Source of the DNA: Coturnix japonica | Taxonomy: Eukaryota; Chordata; Aves; Galliformes; Phasianidae | Assembly (NCBI RefSeq): GCF_001577835.2 | Contig: NC_029531.1 | Coordinates: 1 to 64,000 of the forward strand | Direction: 5' to 3' | Length of the DNA stretch: 64,000 nt | Shown: positions 47,092 to 58,635 of the stretch, in pieces | Layout: each line of letters starts with the position of its first letter | Position numbering within the stretch: position 1 is the stretch's first letter | The notes under the pieces: model-generated | What the model was told of the DNA's origin: nothing | Database searches by the model: none | What the model saw: the letters and a program-made list of their open reading frames with translations, nothing else | Position numbers and translations under genes: made by a program

Positions 47092-50000
47092 TCAGGAGCT
47101 GTGGGGTGGGCAGGGCACGAGACGCACGCGGAATGGGGCACAGCGCAGCACGGTGCCAGCGGTGACCCCCAAGTGGGGCAGAGCCCCATCAGATGGTGGT
47201 TCCAGGCGGAATCGCTGTAGGATGTGCCCCAAAAACACAAAGAGCTCTGCCCGAGCCAACGCCTCCCCCACACATGAGCGTGCCCCACAGCCAAAGGGCA
47301 GCAGCGCTCGCCATGGGGCCCCCGGCTGCAGGAACCGCTCTGTGGGGCAGAACAGAGGTCAGAGAGTGGCTGTATGGAAAGGAACCCACCCTAGTTTTCA
47401 GAGCCCACATCTATAGGGTGGATCCACACATACCGGGCAGGAACTCATCGGGACGGTCCCAGACCTTGGGGTCGTGGTGTGCAGCGAAGAGGTTTGGGAT
47501 AATGATGGATCCCGCAGGCACCAGCATTCCTGCAATGCTGGGAAGGGACAGAGTGCTGCTGGGACGGACCAGAAGCTACAGCAGCCAACTGGGACATACT
47601 GGGACTTACTGGGACCGGCTGAACTTTATTAGGGCTTACTGGGTGCTGATGAGCTCTACTGGGGCCAACCTACTGGTAGGTCCATGCTGGTCTGTAGTGG
47701 TGTACAGTGGTTCATTCTAATGCAAAACACTGACACAGTGCTGCATGGTTCTGCAGGTGGATGTGTGGCCCACACTGGTTGGTGCTGGCTCCCCCTGGTC
47801 TTTATGGCCCCGTACTGGTCCATACTGGTGTTACTGGCCTTACCTGGAGTGGCGCCGGGCACAGTGGGGCAGCGCGAGGGGCGCAGTGGGACGCAGGCGG
47901 AGGGTCTCAGTGATGGTGGCACGGAGCAGAGGCAGTCGCCCCATATCCCCTGGCTTTGGGGTCCCTGTGGGGCCCAGCACCTGGCGTAGCTCTGCACGCA
48001 CCCGGTCCTGCACCTGGGACAGGAGACATGTCAGTGTGTGTCACCAAGTGCCACCATTGAGTCATTCATGGGGCAGCCCTCCCCTGCATGGGGACACAGA
48101 CATGGATGTAACAATTTGGCGATGGCCATGGGGACACCAGGGACACGGGTGGGGGCACCACAGGGACATTATCCACATAGGGATGTAGGCATGGATGTGA
48201 TGTGCACGTGGTGCTATGGGGAAGTGCAGTGGGGCTACAGGAGGGGACACTCATGGGACCTGTGGGGAAGCAGATGTGATACAGATGTGACGTGGAGTCA
48301 CCTGGGGATGGTGCAGCAGAAAGGCCACAGCCCACAGCAGAGCCGCCGCCGTCGTCTCAGTGCCACCAATGAAGAGGTCCACGAGGGCCATGTGCAGGCG
48401 GTCCCCCCCCAGTGGCCCCATAGGGACAGTGGGGTCCCCCCCCAGCAGTGCCCCCAGCACTGTGTCCGCAGGGGGGGAAGCGCAGCCCTGTGAGGACACA
48501 TGTGTCACCCCCTGGGGCTGTGTGCCCCCCCTCTGTCCCTACATCCCCACATCCCCACCTGGTGCCATCGGATCTGGGTCTCCACGAAGGCGTCACGGCT
48601 CTTCACCAGGCGCAGCAGCTCCCGCAGCCCCGGGTTGGGCAGCACCTGTGGGATATAAGGGACCCCCCCCACAGTGCCCTACAGAGCACCCCTGGGTCCA
48701 TAGTGGCCCCATATTCCCTCCCAGCACCATACAAACCCCATAGATCATTTCCAACCTAAGACAGCCATAGAGAATCCCCCCCCCAGCCCCATACAGACCC
48801 TGTAACACCCTCCCAGGGCTCTATAACCACTTTAATGCCCCTCAACCCCATACAGACACCCCAGCACCATCTATAACTCCCCCCCAATCTCATTATAGAC
48901 CCCTGAAGCCCCACATGGACCTATACCACCTCCTCCCATGCCTGTATCCCCCCTTCCCAGCCCCACACCAATCCCATATGCCCTATAGGGCCCTGCAGGG
49001 CTCACCCTTAGTGGAGGCAGCACATCCAGTGCCCGCACACTGGCCCGGCCCCAAACCTCCAGCAGTTCCACCACACAACGTGTAAAGGAGCGCACCTCCG
49101 CCTCGGGGGGCATCTGTGGGGCACAGGGCTTGGGGTCACCCCACAGGGACACCAGGGTCCCCCCAGAGACATCTGAATCTAAACACATATGTGGTTGTTT
49201 GGGTCCCTCTAGAGGTGGCTGCATCCCCAAAGGGAAACCTCAACACTTGCATCCCCTTAAGGAGCATCTGGATAGCTGAAACCCCAAGTGGCACCTAAGC
49301 ATTTGGGATCCACCCTCCTTGGACACCTGGGTCACCCCAAAGACACCTGGGACCCCCTGAGTAGCACCTGGACATCTGAGCCCCCCTGTAAGTGGCACCT
49401 GAGCCCCCCTGCTCCCCCAGGTGGCATCCAGACCCCACAGCCCCCCTTGTGTACCCACCAGGTCCCCGAAGGCGAGACGGCAGATGGTGCTGCAGGTATG
49501 GAACGCAAACGCCTCAAAAAGATCCACTGGGGCAGCCCCATAAGAGCTCAGCTCCTGTGGGGCAGGAATTGGGGTCACTGAGGAGGCGTGGGTGCTACAC
49601 AGCGGGGGGTTAGCATAAGTCAAGGGGAAGGGCAGCACGGCCCTGGGGCTGATGGGGTCCAACTGGGGTTGGAGGGCCCCATGTTGGGGTGCTCACCCTG
49701 CACAGCGCCCAGCCCTGCAGCTCCAGGATGGGCTCCAGGTGTCTCACAGCTCGTGCCAGCGCTCCCCGCGTTGCCCCCCGCTGCCGTCTCCACTCTGGGG
49801 ATGCATCCCCCAGTGCCAGGTCCTGCCCCCCACGGGACACCAGGGACGCTGTGGGGTGACACCCGTATCACCCATGGGACCTCCCAGAGTCCCCTCAGAG
49901 AGATATAGGGATCCTATGGGACCCATCTGGTGTACCCCAGCCACCCACAGCAACCCCTCCATCACCCATAGGGAATGTTAGAGACCTTTCCCCCCCCCAA

Positions 50001-50525
50001 AATCCAACCAGACTCCTTCAGAGATCATGGGGACCCCCGCCCAGTACCTCCTCCAGATAACCAACAGTGACCTATAGGGTCACCCCCTCTCCTAGCTCCA
50101 TCCCCCCTCCACCCAAAACCCATGGGAACACCTCAGACACCAATTAGGACCCCCCAGAACCCTCAAACCCCCTCAGATACCCATAGAGATCTTTACAGAT
50201 CCCTCCTGGGACCCTTCCCAGAAGCACAAATCCCAAAGAACCCCCCTTGAAGATTCACAGAGACCTCCCTCTGACTCAAACCTCATGGGGACCCCCCCCC
50301 AACCCCTACAGCCCCCCCCATACCCAGGTAACTATGAGGGCGTCCCACGAAGTCCCCCCAGCGTCGTGCCAGAGCCTCACGGATGGCGGCTGCAGAGCTC
50401 AGCACCACCACCTCTATGGGGGGGGAGGAGAAAGAGGAGCAAAAAATGAGTGGGTTGGAGGGAAGGGACCCTCATGGGGACCCTGAAAGCAGGGAGGGGG
50501 GGAGGTGAGAGGTACCAGGATGGAG

Positions 50526-50561
<36 letters not shown>

Positions 50562-50922
50562 GAGGGCTCCCTCCATCCTCTCAATGGGTAATTCTGGGGA
50601 GCCTGTGAGTTTGGGGGTCTTAAAGGGGGAAGGTTCAATGTCCCAAGGAGTAGGGGGTTACAGGGAAGAGAGGGTCAGGGGGGCCCCAAGGGGGGTCAGG
50701 GGGATTGGGGGGGGGGTCATGAAGGTGCCCCCCCTACTCACCTCGCCCCCCCAGGCGCAGGCATAAGGGGTCCCCATAGGTTCGGGTGAGGATGTGGAGG
50801 TGCTGTGGCCCCTCTGGGTGCAGAAGGTGGAAGACCCCCCACCACGGTGCCCCTCCCCGCCTGGCTGACCCCCCCCAGATCAGGGCGAGGAGGAGCAGCA
50901 GCAGAAGCATCACCGCCACCAT
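47092..50922 (-). CDS. CYP21A1: Steroid 21-hydroxylase (cytochrome P450 21)
   Basis: Ten exons as in mammals, from the start: 50742-50922, 50324-50413, 49697-49848, 49459-49554, 49006-49113, 48559-48645, 48302-48487, 47844-48013, 47434-47537 and 47092-47339 (TGA 47092-47094). Total 1,422 nt, 473 aa, with all phases consistent. The N-terminal membrane anchor is [18 protein letters not shown]. The I-helix oxygen-activation motif is IGGTETTA, the K-helix is ETLRLRP, and the haem-binding loop [10 protein letters not shown] has the Cys ligand. The enzyme works in the endoplasmic reticulum, turning progesterone and 17-hydroxyprogesterone into deoxycorticoids. It is tail to tail with TNXB. A TATA-like TTATAGG lies about 45 bp before the ATG on the minus strand. 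The gene looks intact and single here, with no CYP21 pseudogene. Start could instead be the internal Met of MLLLLL. Confidence 0.95.
50528..50559. repeat. Run of 32 consecutive G in CYP21 intron 1
   Basis: A perfect plus-strand poly-G of 32, flanked by other G-rich sequence. It is likely to vary in length and be hard to sequence. Confidence 0.9.
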
Positions 50923-51256
50923 TGCTCTATGGGGTGTGTGGGGGGGGGGGCCAGCTCTGCCCCTATAACACCTTATGAAGGGGAGGGACCCCAAAAGCTC
51001 CACCCCCCCCACACCCAAAACCCTCCTCCCAGAACAGGGGCATCGAGTTGCAACACCCCGCCCCCCCCCAAAATTCATTATAAAACATACAGGTTTTTCT
51101 CATAAAAATACATCAGCGTGTGCCCCCCCTCAAAGTGCTTCCAGAGCCACCCATTGCGTGCCCCCCCCCTCCCCATTATCATAACCCCACCCCAGCAGCA
51201 GAACCCCATGAGTATGAATAGGGGAGGGGGTATTTATTACGGGGGGGGGGGACTGC
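50923..51256. promoter_or_regulatory. CYP21 promoter / CENPA 3' end
   Basis: A 334-bp spacer between the CYP21 start and the CENPA stop, both genes on the minus strand. The plus strand reads TTTATT at 51233-51238 (AATAAA on the minus strand), 19 bp after the CENPA stop, giving a very short 3' UTR. The segment near 50960-50985 has the TATA-like sequence for CYP21. C-rich runs fill the middle. Confidence 0.55.
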
Positions 51257-54200
51257 TCAGAAGCCCTCCCCCTGCAGCCCCCGTAGGCGCCGTGCCAGCT
51301 GCAAGTCTTTGGGAAACAGAGTGACTCGCCGAGCGTGCAGTGAACACAGGTAGGCGTCCTCCAGCAGATGCACCAGGAACGCCTCTGCTGCCTATAGGAC
51401 CCCGGGGTGGGCATCCCCCATAAAGCAAAGTGGGGAGGGGGGGGGGGGTGTCAATTCCTACCTCCAAACCACCCCATAAATACCACATCCTCCAAAACAA
51501 CACCCCCCCCCCATAAAACCAACCCCAAATCCCTTCCCTACAACCTCAATAATTCCATATCTCATCAACCTCCAACCGCCCCCCCCTCCAAAACCCCTCA
51601 CCCCCATAGAGCCCTTCCCAAGCCCCAAAGAGACCCCCAGGCACAAAGGGGACCTCAAAATCAGCCCCCCCCCCCCCCCCAATAAACCCTTTTTGGGCAC
51701 TACAAAGCCCGCCAGCAGCACCCAAAGTGTCCCCCACGCTATGGGGGGGTATCCTAAAACACCCCACCACCACCACCCAAAAAAAGAGAATCCATAGGGC
51801 CACCCCACCTCCTGTAGGGCCAATAGGGCCATAGCCTGCCACTTGTAGTCCACGCCCCGTGTGAAGAGTAGGCAGATCTCCCGTACCTGGGGGGGGGGAG
51901 GCGGGGGAATTAGGGGGGATAGAGGGGGGGCCATTGGGAACATGAAGGGGGGCCGATGGTGGCATTGCAGTCAAGGGATGTGACAGGGAGGCACAGGACA
52001 ACGAGGAGGGGGAAGGGGGGGGACAGCATGAGTCCAAGGATCAGGCGTCTGGTAGGGGGGGGGGCACAAGGACAATGAGGCATTGCCCATTGGGAGTGGG
52101 GGGGAGGGAGGCATGTGGGTCGTCGCGAGAAAGGTTGGGGGGGGGTCTCATTTTGAAGGGGGGTTCATTTTGGGGGAAGACCCCAATTTTGGGGGGGGAG
52201 GTTCTCATTTTGGGTATGAAGGGTCCCGTTTTGGGTATGGGCCCAGTTGGGGGTGTTCCATTTGGAGGGGGGGGGATGCCCACATTTGGGGGTGGGGTCC
52301 CCACTTTGAGAGGGGTCCCCACTTTGAGAGGGGTCCCCACTTTGAGAGGGGTCCCCACTTTTTGAGGGAGTCCCCACTTTTGGGGGGGTCCCAACATTGG
52401 GTGGGGGTCCCATCTTTTAGGGGGGGTCCCCACTTTGAGGGGGTTCCTAGTTTTGGGGGGGGTTCCTTCTTTGGGGGGAGTCTCCACTTTGGGGCTGGGG
52501 TCCCTACTTTTGGAGTGTCCCCACTTTTAGGGGGGGGTCTCCACTTCTGGGGGGGTTCCTACTTTTGGGGAGGGGTCCCTACTTTTTTGGGGGTCCCTAC
52601 TTTTGGGGGGGAGTCCCCACTTTTTTGGGGGGTCCCCACTTCGGGGGTGTCCCATCTTTTGGAGGGTTCCCACCTTTGCTGGGGGGGTCCCATCATTTGG
52701 GGGGGGTTCCCACTTTGGGGCCGGGGTCCCTACTTCGGGGGTAGGTCCTCACTTTTTGGGGGGGGGCTACTTTTTTGGGGGTCCCCACTTTTGGGGTGGT
52801 CCCTACTTTGGGGCTGGGGTCCCTACTATTGGGGGGGTACCCACTTTTGGGGGGTTACCCAGTTTGGGGGGGTCCCTACTTTTGGGGAGGAGTCCCTACT
52901 TTTGGGTGGTGTCCCTAATTTTGGGGGTGGTCTCCACTTTTATGGGGGGGTCCCTACTTCTGGGGGATCCCATCTTTTGGGGGGGGTCCCCAGTTTTTTG
53001 GAGAGTTCCCACTTATTTGGGGGGTCCCTACTTTGGGGCTGGGGTCCCTACTTCTGGGGTGGGTCCCCACTTTTAGGGGGGTCCCTACTTTTTTGGGGGT
53101 CCCCACTTTTGGGGGGGAATCGCCACTTTGGGCTGGGGTCCCCACTTCGGGGGTGTCCCATCTTTTGGAGGGTTCCCACTTTGGGGCTGGGGTCCCTACT
53201 ATTCGGGGGGGGGTCTCCACTTCTGGGGGGGTCCCTATTTTTGGGGGGGTCCCTACTTTTATAGGGGTCCCTACTTTTGGATGGGAGTCCCCACTTTGGG
53301 CTGGGGTCCCCACTTCGGGGGTGTCCCATCTTTTGGGGGGTTCCCACTTTGGGGCTGGGGTCCCTACTATTGGGGGGGGTCTCCATTTCTGGGGGGTCCC
53401 TATTTTTGGGAGGGGTCCCCACTTTTGGGGGGTCCCTGCTTTTGGGGGGGTCCCCATTTCAGGGGTGTCCCATTTTTGGGGGGTTCCCACTTTGGGGCTG
53501 GGGTCCCTACTATTGGGGGGGGGTCTCCACTTTTATGGGGGGGTCCCTACTTTTGGGGGGGGTTCCTACTTCTGGGGTGGGTCTCCACTTTTGGGAAGTC
53601 CCTACTTTTTTGGGGGTCCCTACTTTTGTGGGGGAGTCCCCACTTTGGGCTGGAGTCCCCACTTCAGGGGTGTCCCATCTTTTGGGGGGGTCCTCACTTT
53701 GGGGCTGGGGTCCCTAATATTGGGGTGGGGTCTCCACTTCTGGGGGGAGTCCCTACTTTTGGGGGGGTCCCTACTTTTGGGGAGGAGTCCCCACTTTGGG
53801 CTGGGTTCCCCACTTCGGGGGTGGGTCCCTACTTTTGGGTGGGTCCCTACTTTTGGGGGGGTCCCTACTTTTGGGTGGGGTCCTCACTTTGGGGCTGGGG
53901 TTCCTACTATTGGAGGGTGGTCTTTAATTCTGGGTGGGTCCCTATTTTTGGGGGGGTCCCCACTTTTGGGGAGGTCCCTACATTTGGGGGGGGTCCCCAC
54001 TTCGGGGGTGTCCCATCTTTTGGGGGCGTCCTCACTTTGGGGCTGGGGTCCCTACTATTGGGGGGTAGGGTCTCCACTTCTGGGGGGGTCCCTACTTTTG
54101 GGAGGGGGTCCCCACTTTGGTTGGAGGTCCCTACTTTTTTGGGTGTCCCCACTTCGGGGGTGTCCCATCTTTTGGAGGGGGGTCCTCACTTTAGGGCTGG

Positions 54201-55817
54201 GGTCCCTACTATTGGGGGGTGGTCTCCAGTCCTGAGGGGGCCCCTATTTTTGGGGGGGGTCCCTACATTTGGGGGGGTCCACACTTCTGAGGGGGTCCCA
54301 TCTTTTGGGGTGTTCCCACTTTGGGGCTGGGGTCCCATCTTTTGGGGTGGGTCCTCACTTTGGGGCTAGGGTCCCTACTATTTGGGGGTAGGGTCTCCAC
54401 TTCTGGGGGGGTCCCAACATTTGAGGGGGTCCCAACATTTGGGGGGGTCCCCAATTTTGGGGGGGGTCCCCACTTTTAAGGGGTTCCCTACTTTGGGGCT
54501 GGGGTCCCTACTATTGGGGGGTAGGGTCTCCACTTCTGGGGGGGTCCCTACTTTTGGGAGGGGGTCCCCACTTCGGGGAGTGGTCCCATTTTTTGGGGGG
54601 TTCCCACTTGGGGCTGGCCGGTCTCCTATTATATATGGGGAGGGGGTATCCACTTTTAGTGGGGGGGTCCCTACTTTTGGGGGGAGTCTCCACTGTTGGG
54701 CTGAGGGTCCCCACTTCAGGGGTCTCCATCTTTTGGGGAGGTCCTCACTTTGGCGGTGGGGTCCCTAGACTATTGGGGGGGGATCCTCCACTTCTGGCGG
54801 GGGGTCCCTACTTTTGGGGGGGTCCCACTTTGGAGCTGGAGGGTCCACTACTTCTGGAGTGGGTCTCCACTCTTCTGGGGGGAGAGTCCCAACACTTTGG
54901 GGGGTCGCTCACTTTTGGGGCTGGGTCCCTAATTATTGGGGGGGTCCATTACATTTGGGGGGGGTCCCCACTGCGGGATGTCCCATTCTTTTGGGGGAGG
55001 TCCACTTTGGGGCTGGGGTCCCTACTATTGGGGGGTAGGGTCTCCACTTCTGGGGGGATCCCTACTTTTGGGAGGGGGTCCCCACTTTGGGCTGGGGTCC
55101 CTAGTTTTGGGGGGGGGTCCTCACTTTGGGGCTGGGGTCCCTACTATTGGGGGGTGGTCTCCAGTTCTGAAGGGGCCCCTATTTTTGGAGGGGGTCCCCA
55201 CTTTTAGGGGGTCCCTACATTTGGGGGGGTCCACACTTCTGAGGGGGTCCCATCTTTTGGGGGGGTCCTCACTTTGGGGCTGGGGTCCCTACTATTGGGG
55301 GGGGGATCTCCAGTTCTGAGGGGGTCCCTATTTTTGGGGGGGGTCCCCACTTTTGGGGGGGTCCTATTTTTTGGGGGGTCCCCATTTCAGGGGTATTTTT
55401 TGGGGGGGGGGTCCTCACTTTGGGGCTGGGGTCCCTACAATTGGGGGGGGGTCTCCATTTCTGGGGGGGTCCCTATTTCGGGGGGGGTCCCCACTTTTGT
55501 GGTCCCCGTTATGTGTTATGGGGGTGGGTTCCGTTTCGGGCCCGTCCCGTTACCACACGAGCGAAGGGCCGTCGGCGCAGCAGCAACGCGGTGCTGCTCT
55601 GATAGCGGCGGATCTCCTTCAGCGCTCTCTGACCGGGCCGATACCGGCGGACTAAAATAAAGGCGAAAAGACGGGATAGAAAACAAACAACACCCCCCTC
55701 TCAATCCCACCCCCCCCATCGCCGGCTGCACTCACCGCGGGGTCTCCGGGGGGTCGGGGGGGGAGCTGTGGGGGGGCGGCTCCGGCGCCGCGGGGAGTGC
55801 GGTTTAGGCCGCGGCAT
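51257..55817 (-). CDS. CENPA: Centromeric histone H3 variant CENP-A
   Basis: Four exons from the start: 55736-55817, 55554-55651, 51809-51886 and 51257-51391 (TGA 51257-51259); 393 nt, 130 aa, all phases consistent. The N-tail is Arg/Pro-rich ([16 protein letters not shown]) and lacks the canonical H3 tail. The histone fold follows: [19 protein letters not shown], then [40 protein letters not shown] and [20 protein letters not shown], ending GLQGEGF. It replaces H3 in centromeric nucleosomes and directs kinetochore assembly. The gene sits between CYP21 and C4, as known for chicken. Intron 2 is 3.9 kb and mostly minisatellite, while the coding part is only 393 nt. Confidence 0.95.
52130..55505. 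repeat. 3.4-kb G-rich minisatellite in CENPA intron 2
   Basis: More than 100 imperfect copies of a unit of about 20 bp (GGGGTCCCTACTTTTGGGGG on the plus strand). Higher-order units of several copies recur, marked by GGGGCTGGGGTCCCTACTAT and GGGTGTCCCATCTTTTGGGG. All plus-strand frames stay open for long stretches and give Gly/Ser/Leu/Phe-rich translations up to about 400 aa, which are artefacts. G runs of 4-9 every few bases could form quadruplexes; on the transcribed RNA (minus-strand sense) the repeat is C-rich. Confidence 0.95.
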
Positions 55818-55935
55818 AATGGCGGCCGCCGGAATTCGAATCGCGCGCCCTGGAGTGACGTCACATCCGCTCAGCGCTCGGAAGCCGGAAATGGCGCTGA
55901 GCCGCTCTAGGCTGCGGGAGGGAGGGGGGTAGACT
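55818..55935 (-). promoter_or_regulatory. CENPA promoter region with CRE palindrome
   Basis: A CpG-rich stretch directly before the CENPA start codon. The palindrome TGACGTCA (CRE/ATF site) is at 55856-55863, 39 bp upstream of the ATG. ETS-like GCCGGAAAT is near 55882-55890, and YY1-like ATGGCGGC lies at about 55819-55826. No TATA box was seen. Function is inferred from sequence and position. Confidence 0.55.
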
Positions 55936-56087
55936 CTATGGTGGCTCGGAGGACTGTGCGTTGATTAAAGCCGTTCTGATCCCAGTTCAACCCATTTATA
56001 ACCCATTGTGATCTTTTTTGACCGGATGGGCCTTTTATGACCCAGTGTGATCCAATCTAACCACAATATGATCCCAATTGTGCTGCT

Positions 56088-56745
56088 TGTGCACCTCTGG
56101 CACAGAGAAGAGAAGGTTGCGGGGTGACCTCATTGCAGCCTTTCAATACCTAAAGGGAACTTACCCCCAGGAGGGGAATAAACTCTTGGAAAGGGCTGAC
56201 AATAGCAGGACACGGGGAAATGGCTTTAAGTTAAAAGAGGGAAGATTTAGGTTGGATGTTAGGGGGAAGTTCTTCACTAGGAGAGTGGTTAGGCCCTGGA
56301 ACAGGCTGCCCAGGGAGGTTGTGGATGCCCCGTCCTTGGAGGTGTTCAAGGCCAGGTTGGACAGGGTCATGGGCAACCTGATCTGTGGGGTCTCTATGGG
56401 GTCTATGGGGTCTCTATGGGGATCTATGGGGTCTCTATGGGGATCTATGGGGTCTATGGGGTCTCTATGGGGATCTATGGGGTCTATGGGGTCTCTATGG
56501 GGATCTATGGGGTCTCTATGGGGATCTACGGGGTCTATGGGGTCTCTATGGGGATCTATGGGATCTATGCGGTCTCTATGGGGATCTATGGGGTCTATGG
56601 GGTCTCTATGGGTATCTATAGGGTCTCCTGGGCAACCTGATCTAGTAAAGGTGTATGTTTGGTGGCCCTGCTAGGCAGGGGGGTTGGAACTACATGATCC
56701 TTGAGGTCCCTTCCAACCTGGGTCATTCTGTGATTCTGTGGCACA
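56088..56745 (+). mobile_element. CR1 LINE 3' end, interrupted by a minisatellite
   Basis: The plus strand reads [36 protein letters not shown] and RVVRPWNRLPREVVDAPSLE, the end of CR1 ORF2, then the CR1 3' tail (GGTTGGAACTACATGATCC, CCTTCCAACCTGGGTCATTC) and the terminal ATTCTGTGATTCTGTG octamers. A 240-bp tandem repeat (56385-56627) splits it. Confidence 0.92.
56385..56627. repeat. GGGGTCTCTATGGG minisatellite inside the CR1 tail
   Basis: Tandem copies of GGTCTATGGGGTCTCTATGG and GGATCTATG words with a 15-45 bp period. The CR1 words GGGCAACCTGATCT stand on both sides (near 56370 and 56629), so the array is bracketed by a duplicated piece of the LINE. Confidence 0.9.
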
Positions 56746-57799
56746 GCACTGATTCCCTCCTTCCAGAAAAAGGGAAAACACATTAAAATCTACATGATTT
56801 GCGGAGAGATCACCATGAGGAAATAAGTGAGAACTGCTCTTTAAGAAGAAAATAATAACTGGAAAGCCCCAAGCTCCCGAGCTGCTTCTGCCCTTCCTAA
56901 AGCATCAGAGGACACTGGTCAGGAGAGGCAGAGAGCTGAATCTGTTCCTGATTCATGGGCTGTTGCTCGTCTGTGCACTGTAGGTGTGTTGTAGGGTCTT
57001 TCCTTCACAGCCAAACGAATTACATTTGATCTTCCCTCGTTCTGTCTTCCCAGTATTATGCTGCACACTGGGCACGTGCAGTGCTGCAGTTAGGATGGGA
57101 GAACCTATGATTCTATGATCTCCTCTGCTGCACGGCAGCATGATGTAGATGTGCCCCGCATGATGGCAGGCCAGTACATCACCCCTCCCAGCTGCATGTG
57201 CCCACAGCTGTGAATGTAAACACAGCCACACAGCCTTGCCTGCTGCATTCAGAATACCTGAGGATGACTGCAGTGAAGAGACGGTTGTGCCTGTACCACA
57301 CATCAGTGATGCCATACACAAGTTCAGTTGTTTGGGGATCCAGTGTGTCCGAGGCTTCAGTATTAGCACTTACAGTATATTGCAATAAAGTTTGGCTTCT
57401 GGGCAATTTTAAAAAGAAAAGCCCTTTCTGAAACACCTGGATAAATTTCTGCGTGGTACCTAAATCTCCATTCATTACTGTTTCACTTAAAATGCATAAA
57501 ATGACTGAGCTCTCTAATAACAGCTCCAAATTGTGCATTTTGCCCCTCTTGGGAGGCAAGCACATGCAAACTTTGGCCCATTGAGCTTACCCTCTGACTG
57601 AATGAAACAGCTTGGCAAATTGCTGATCTCTTGCAATGACTAATAGGCTTTGTAGGAGAATATACACTACTTCTGTTTTCTGATTCTCAGTTACCATGGT
57701 AAAGGGTAAGTCAGTCTCATTCTTGAACTGGCACATTTTTGTAGGATGGAATAGCTGCTCACCCATAGTGTCCAAGGATTACATCAGAGTAACCCATAG
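56746..57799. other. AT-richer patch between two CR1 copies
   Basis: Base composition is far closer to average than the surroundings. It contains the open minus-strand segment described separately. No known gene, RNA or transposon was recognised in the remainder. Confidence 0.5.
57179..57775 (-). pseudogene. Unidentified minus-strand reading frame, possible gene fragment
   Basis: One minus-strand frame is open from 57775 to 57179 except for a break between 57587 and 57565. The translation has normal amino-acid composition and helical segments: VVYILLQSLLVIARDQQFAK, then LELLLESSVILCILSETVMN and TTELVYGITDVWYRHNRLFT. The break starts at a good donor (CAGAGG then GTAAGC), and a second donor-like CTCAG/GTATTC lies near 57258. 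It could be two exons, or a retained piece of a helical-repeat protein. I cannot name the family, and chance is not excluded. Confidence 0.3.
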
Positions 57800-58255
57800 A
57801 ATTTCTGAGGCTGACAAATATGAGTTCAACAACTCCAAGTGCAAGGTCTTGCATGTGGGTTGCAGCAACTAGCAGTTCAGTAAGGATGTAAGGGGATGTA
57901 AGGATGGAGCCAAAAAGACCTTGGGAGTACTGGTGGACAGAAAGATGGACATGGGCCAGCACTGTGCCCTCACAGCACAGAAAGCCATCTGTGTCCTGGC
58001 CTGCATCAAAAGCTGCGTGGCCAGCAGGGTGAGGGAGGTGAAGTTTTTTACACTAGGGGTGGTGAGGTACTGGCATGGGTTGCTCAGAGAGGCGGTGGAT
58101 GCCCCATCCCTGGAGACACTGAAGGTCAGGCTGGATGGGGCTCTGAGCACCTGATGGAGCTGTAGGTGTCCCTGTTCATTGCAGAGGGTTGGACCAGATG
58201 GCCTTTAAAGGTCCCTTCCAACTCAAACAATTCTATGATTCAGTGATTCAATGAA
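57800..58255 (+). mobile_element. CR1 LINE 3' fragment, internally deleted
   Basis: The plus strand has NNSKCKVLHVG, then GVLVDRKMDMGQHCALTAQK and VLACIKSCVASRVREVK (CR1 reverse-transcriptase end), followed after an internal deletion by LGVVRYWHGLLREAVDAPSL and the CR1 3' tail with ATTCTATGATTCAGTG octamers ending at about 58255. The left limit is uncertain. Confidence 0.85.
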
Positions 58256-58635
58256 TTGGTCCCAGTGTGATCCCTGTTTGTTCCAACACAATTCCAGTTG
58301 CTCCCATTCAAACCCAGTTTGAGCACACTCCCAGTTGATCCCAGTAACACGGTCACAATCAATACTGGTTTATTCCCAGTTGATCCCAACCGATCCAACA
58401 GTGGTGCCAGTTGACTTCAAAAATGGCCCCAGCTGCACCCAACATGCTCCCAGTAGCTCCCAGTGGCTCCCAATGGCTCCCAGTTGCTCCCAGTTGTTCC
58501 GTTACTCCCAGTTGCTCCCAGTTGCTCCCAGTGGCTCCCAATGGCTCCCAGTGGCTCCCAGTGGCTCCCAGTTGCTCTTAGTGGCTCCCAGTGGCTCCCA
58601 GTGGCTCCCACGGGCTCCCAGTTGCTCCCACTGGC
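58256..58635. repeat. C4 3' UTR with CCCAGTTGCTCC repeats
   Basis: Plus-strand tandem words of 10-20 bp (CCCAGTTGATCC, then CCCAGTGGCTCC) fill most of this interval, densest at 58440-58630. TTTATT at 58369-58374 is AATAAA on the minus strand, 262 bp after the C4 stop, so the repeat is probably transcribed as the C4 3' UTR. Confidence 0.65.

Noticed and set aside
52083-55207. Plus-strand open frames up to about 400 aa, rich in Gly, Ser, Leu and Phe, over the CENPA intron
   Set aside because: They are translations of the roughly 20-bp minisatellite and stay open in several frames; composition and antisense position to CENPA exclude a real gene.
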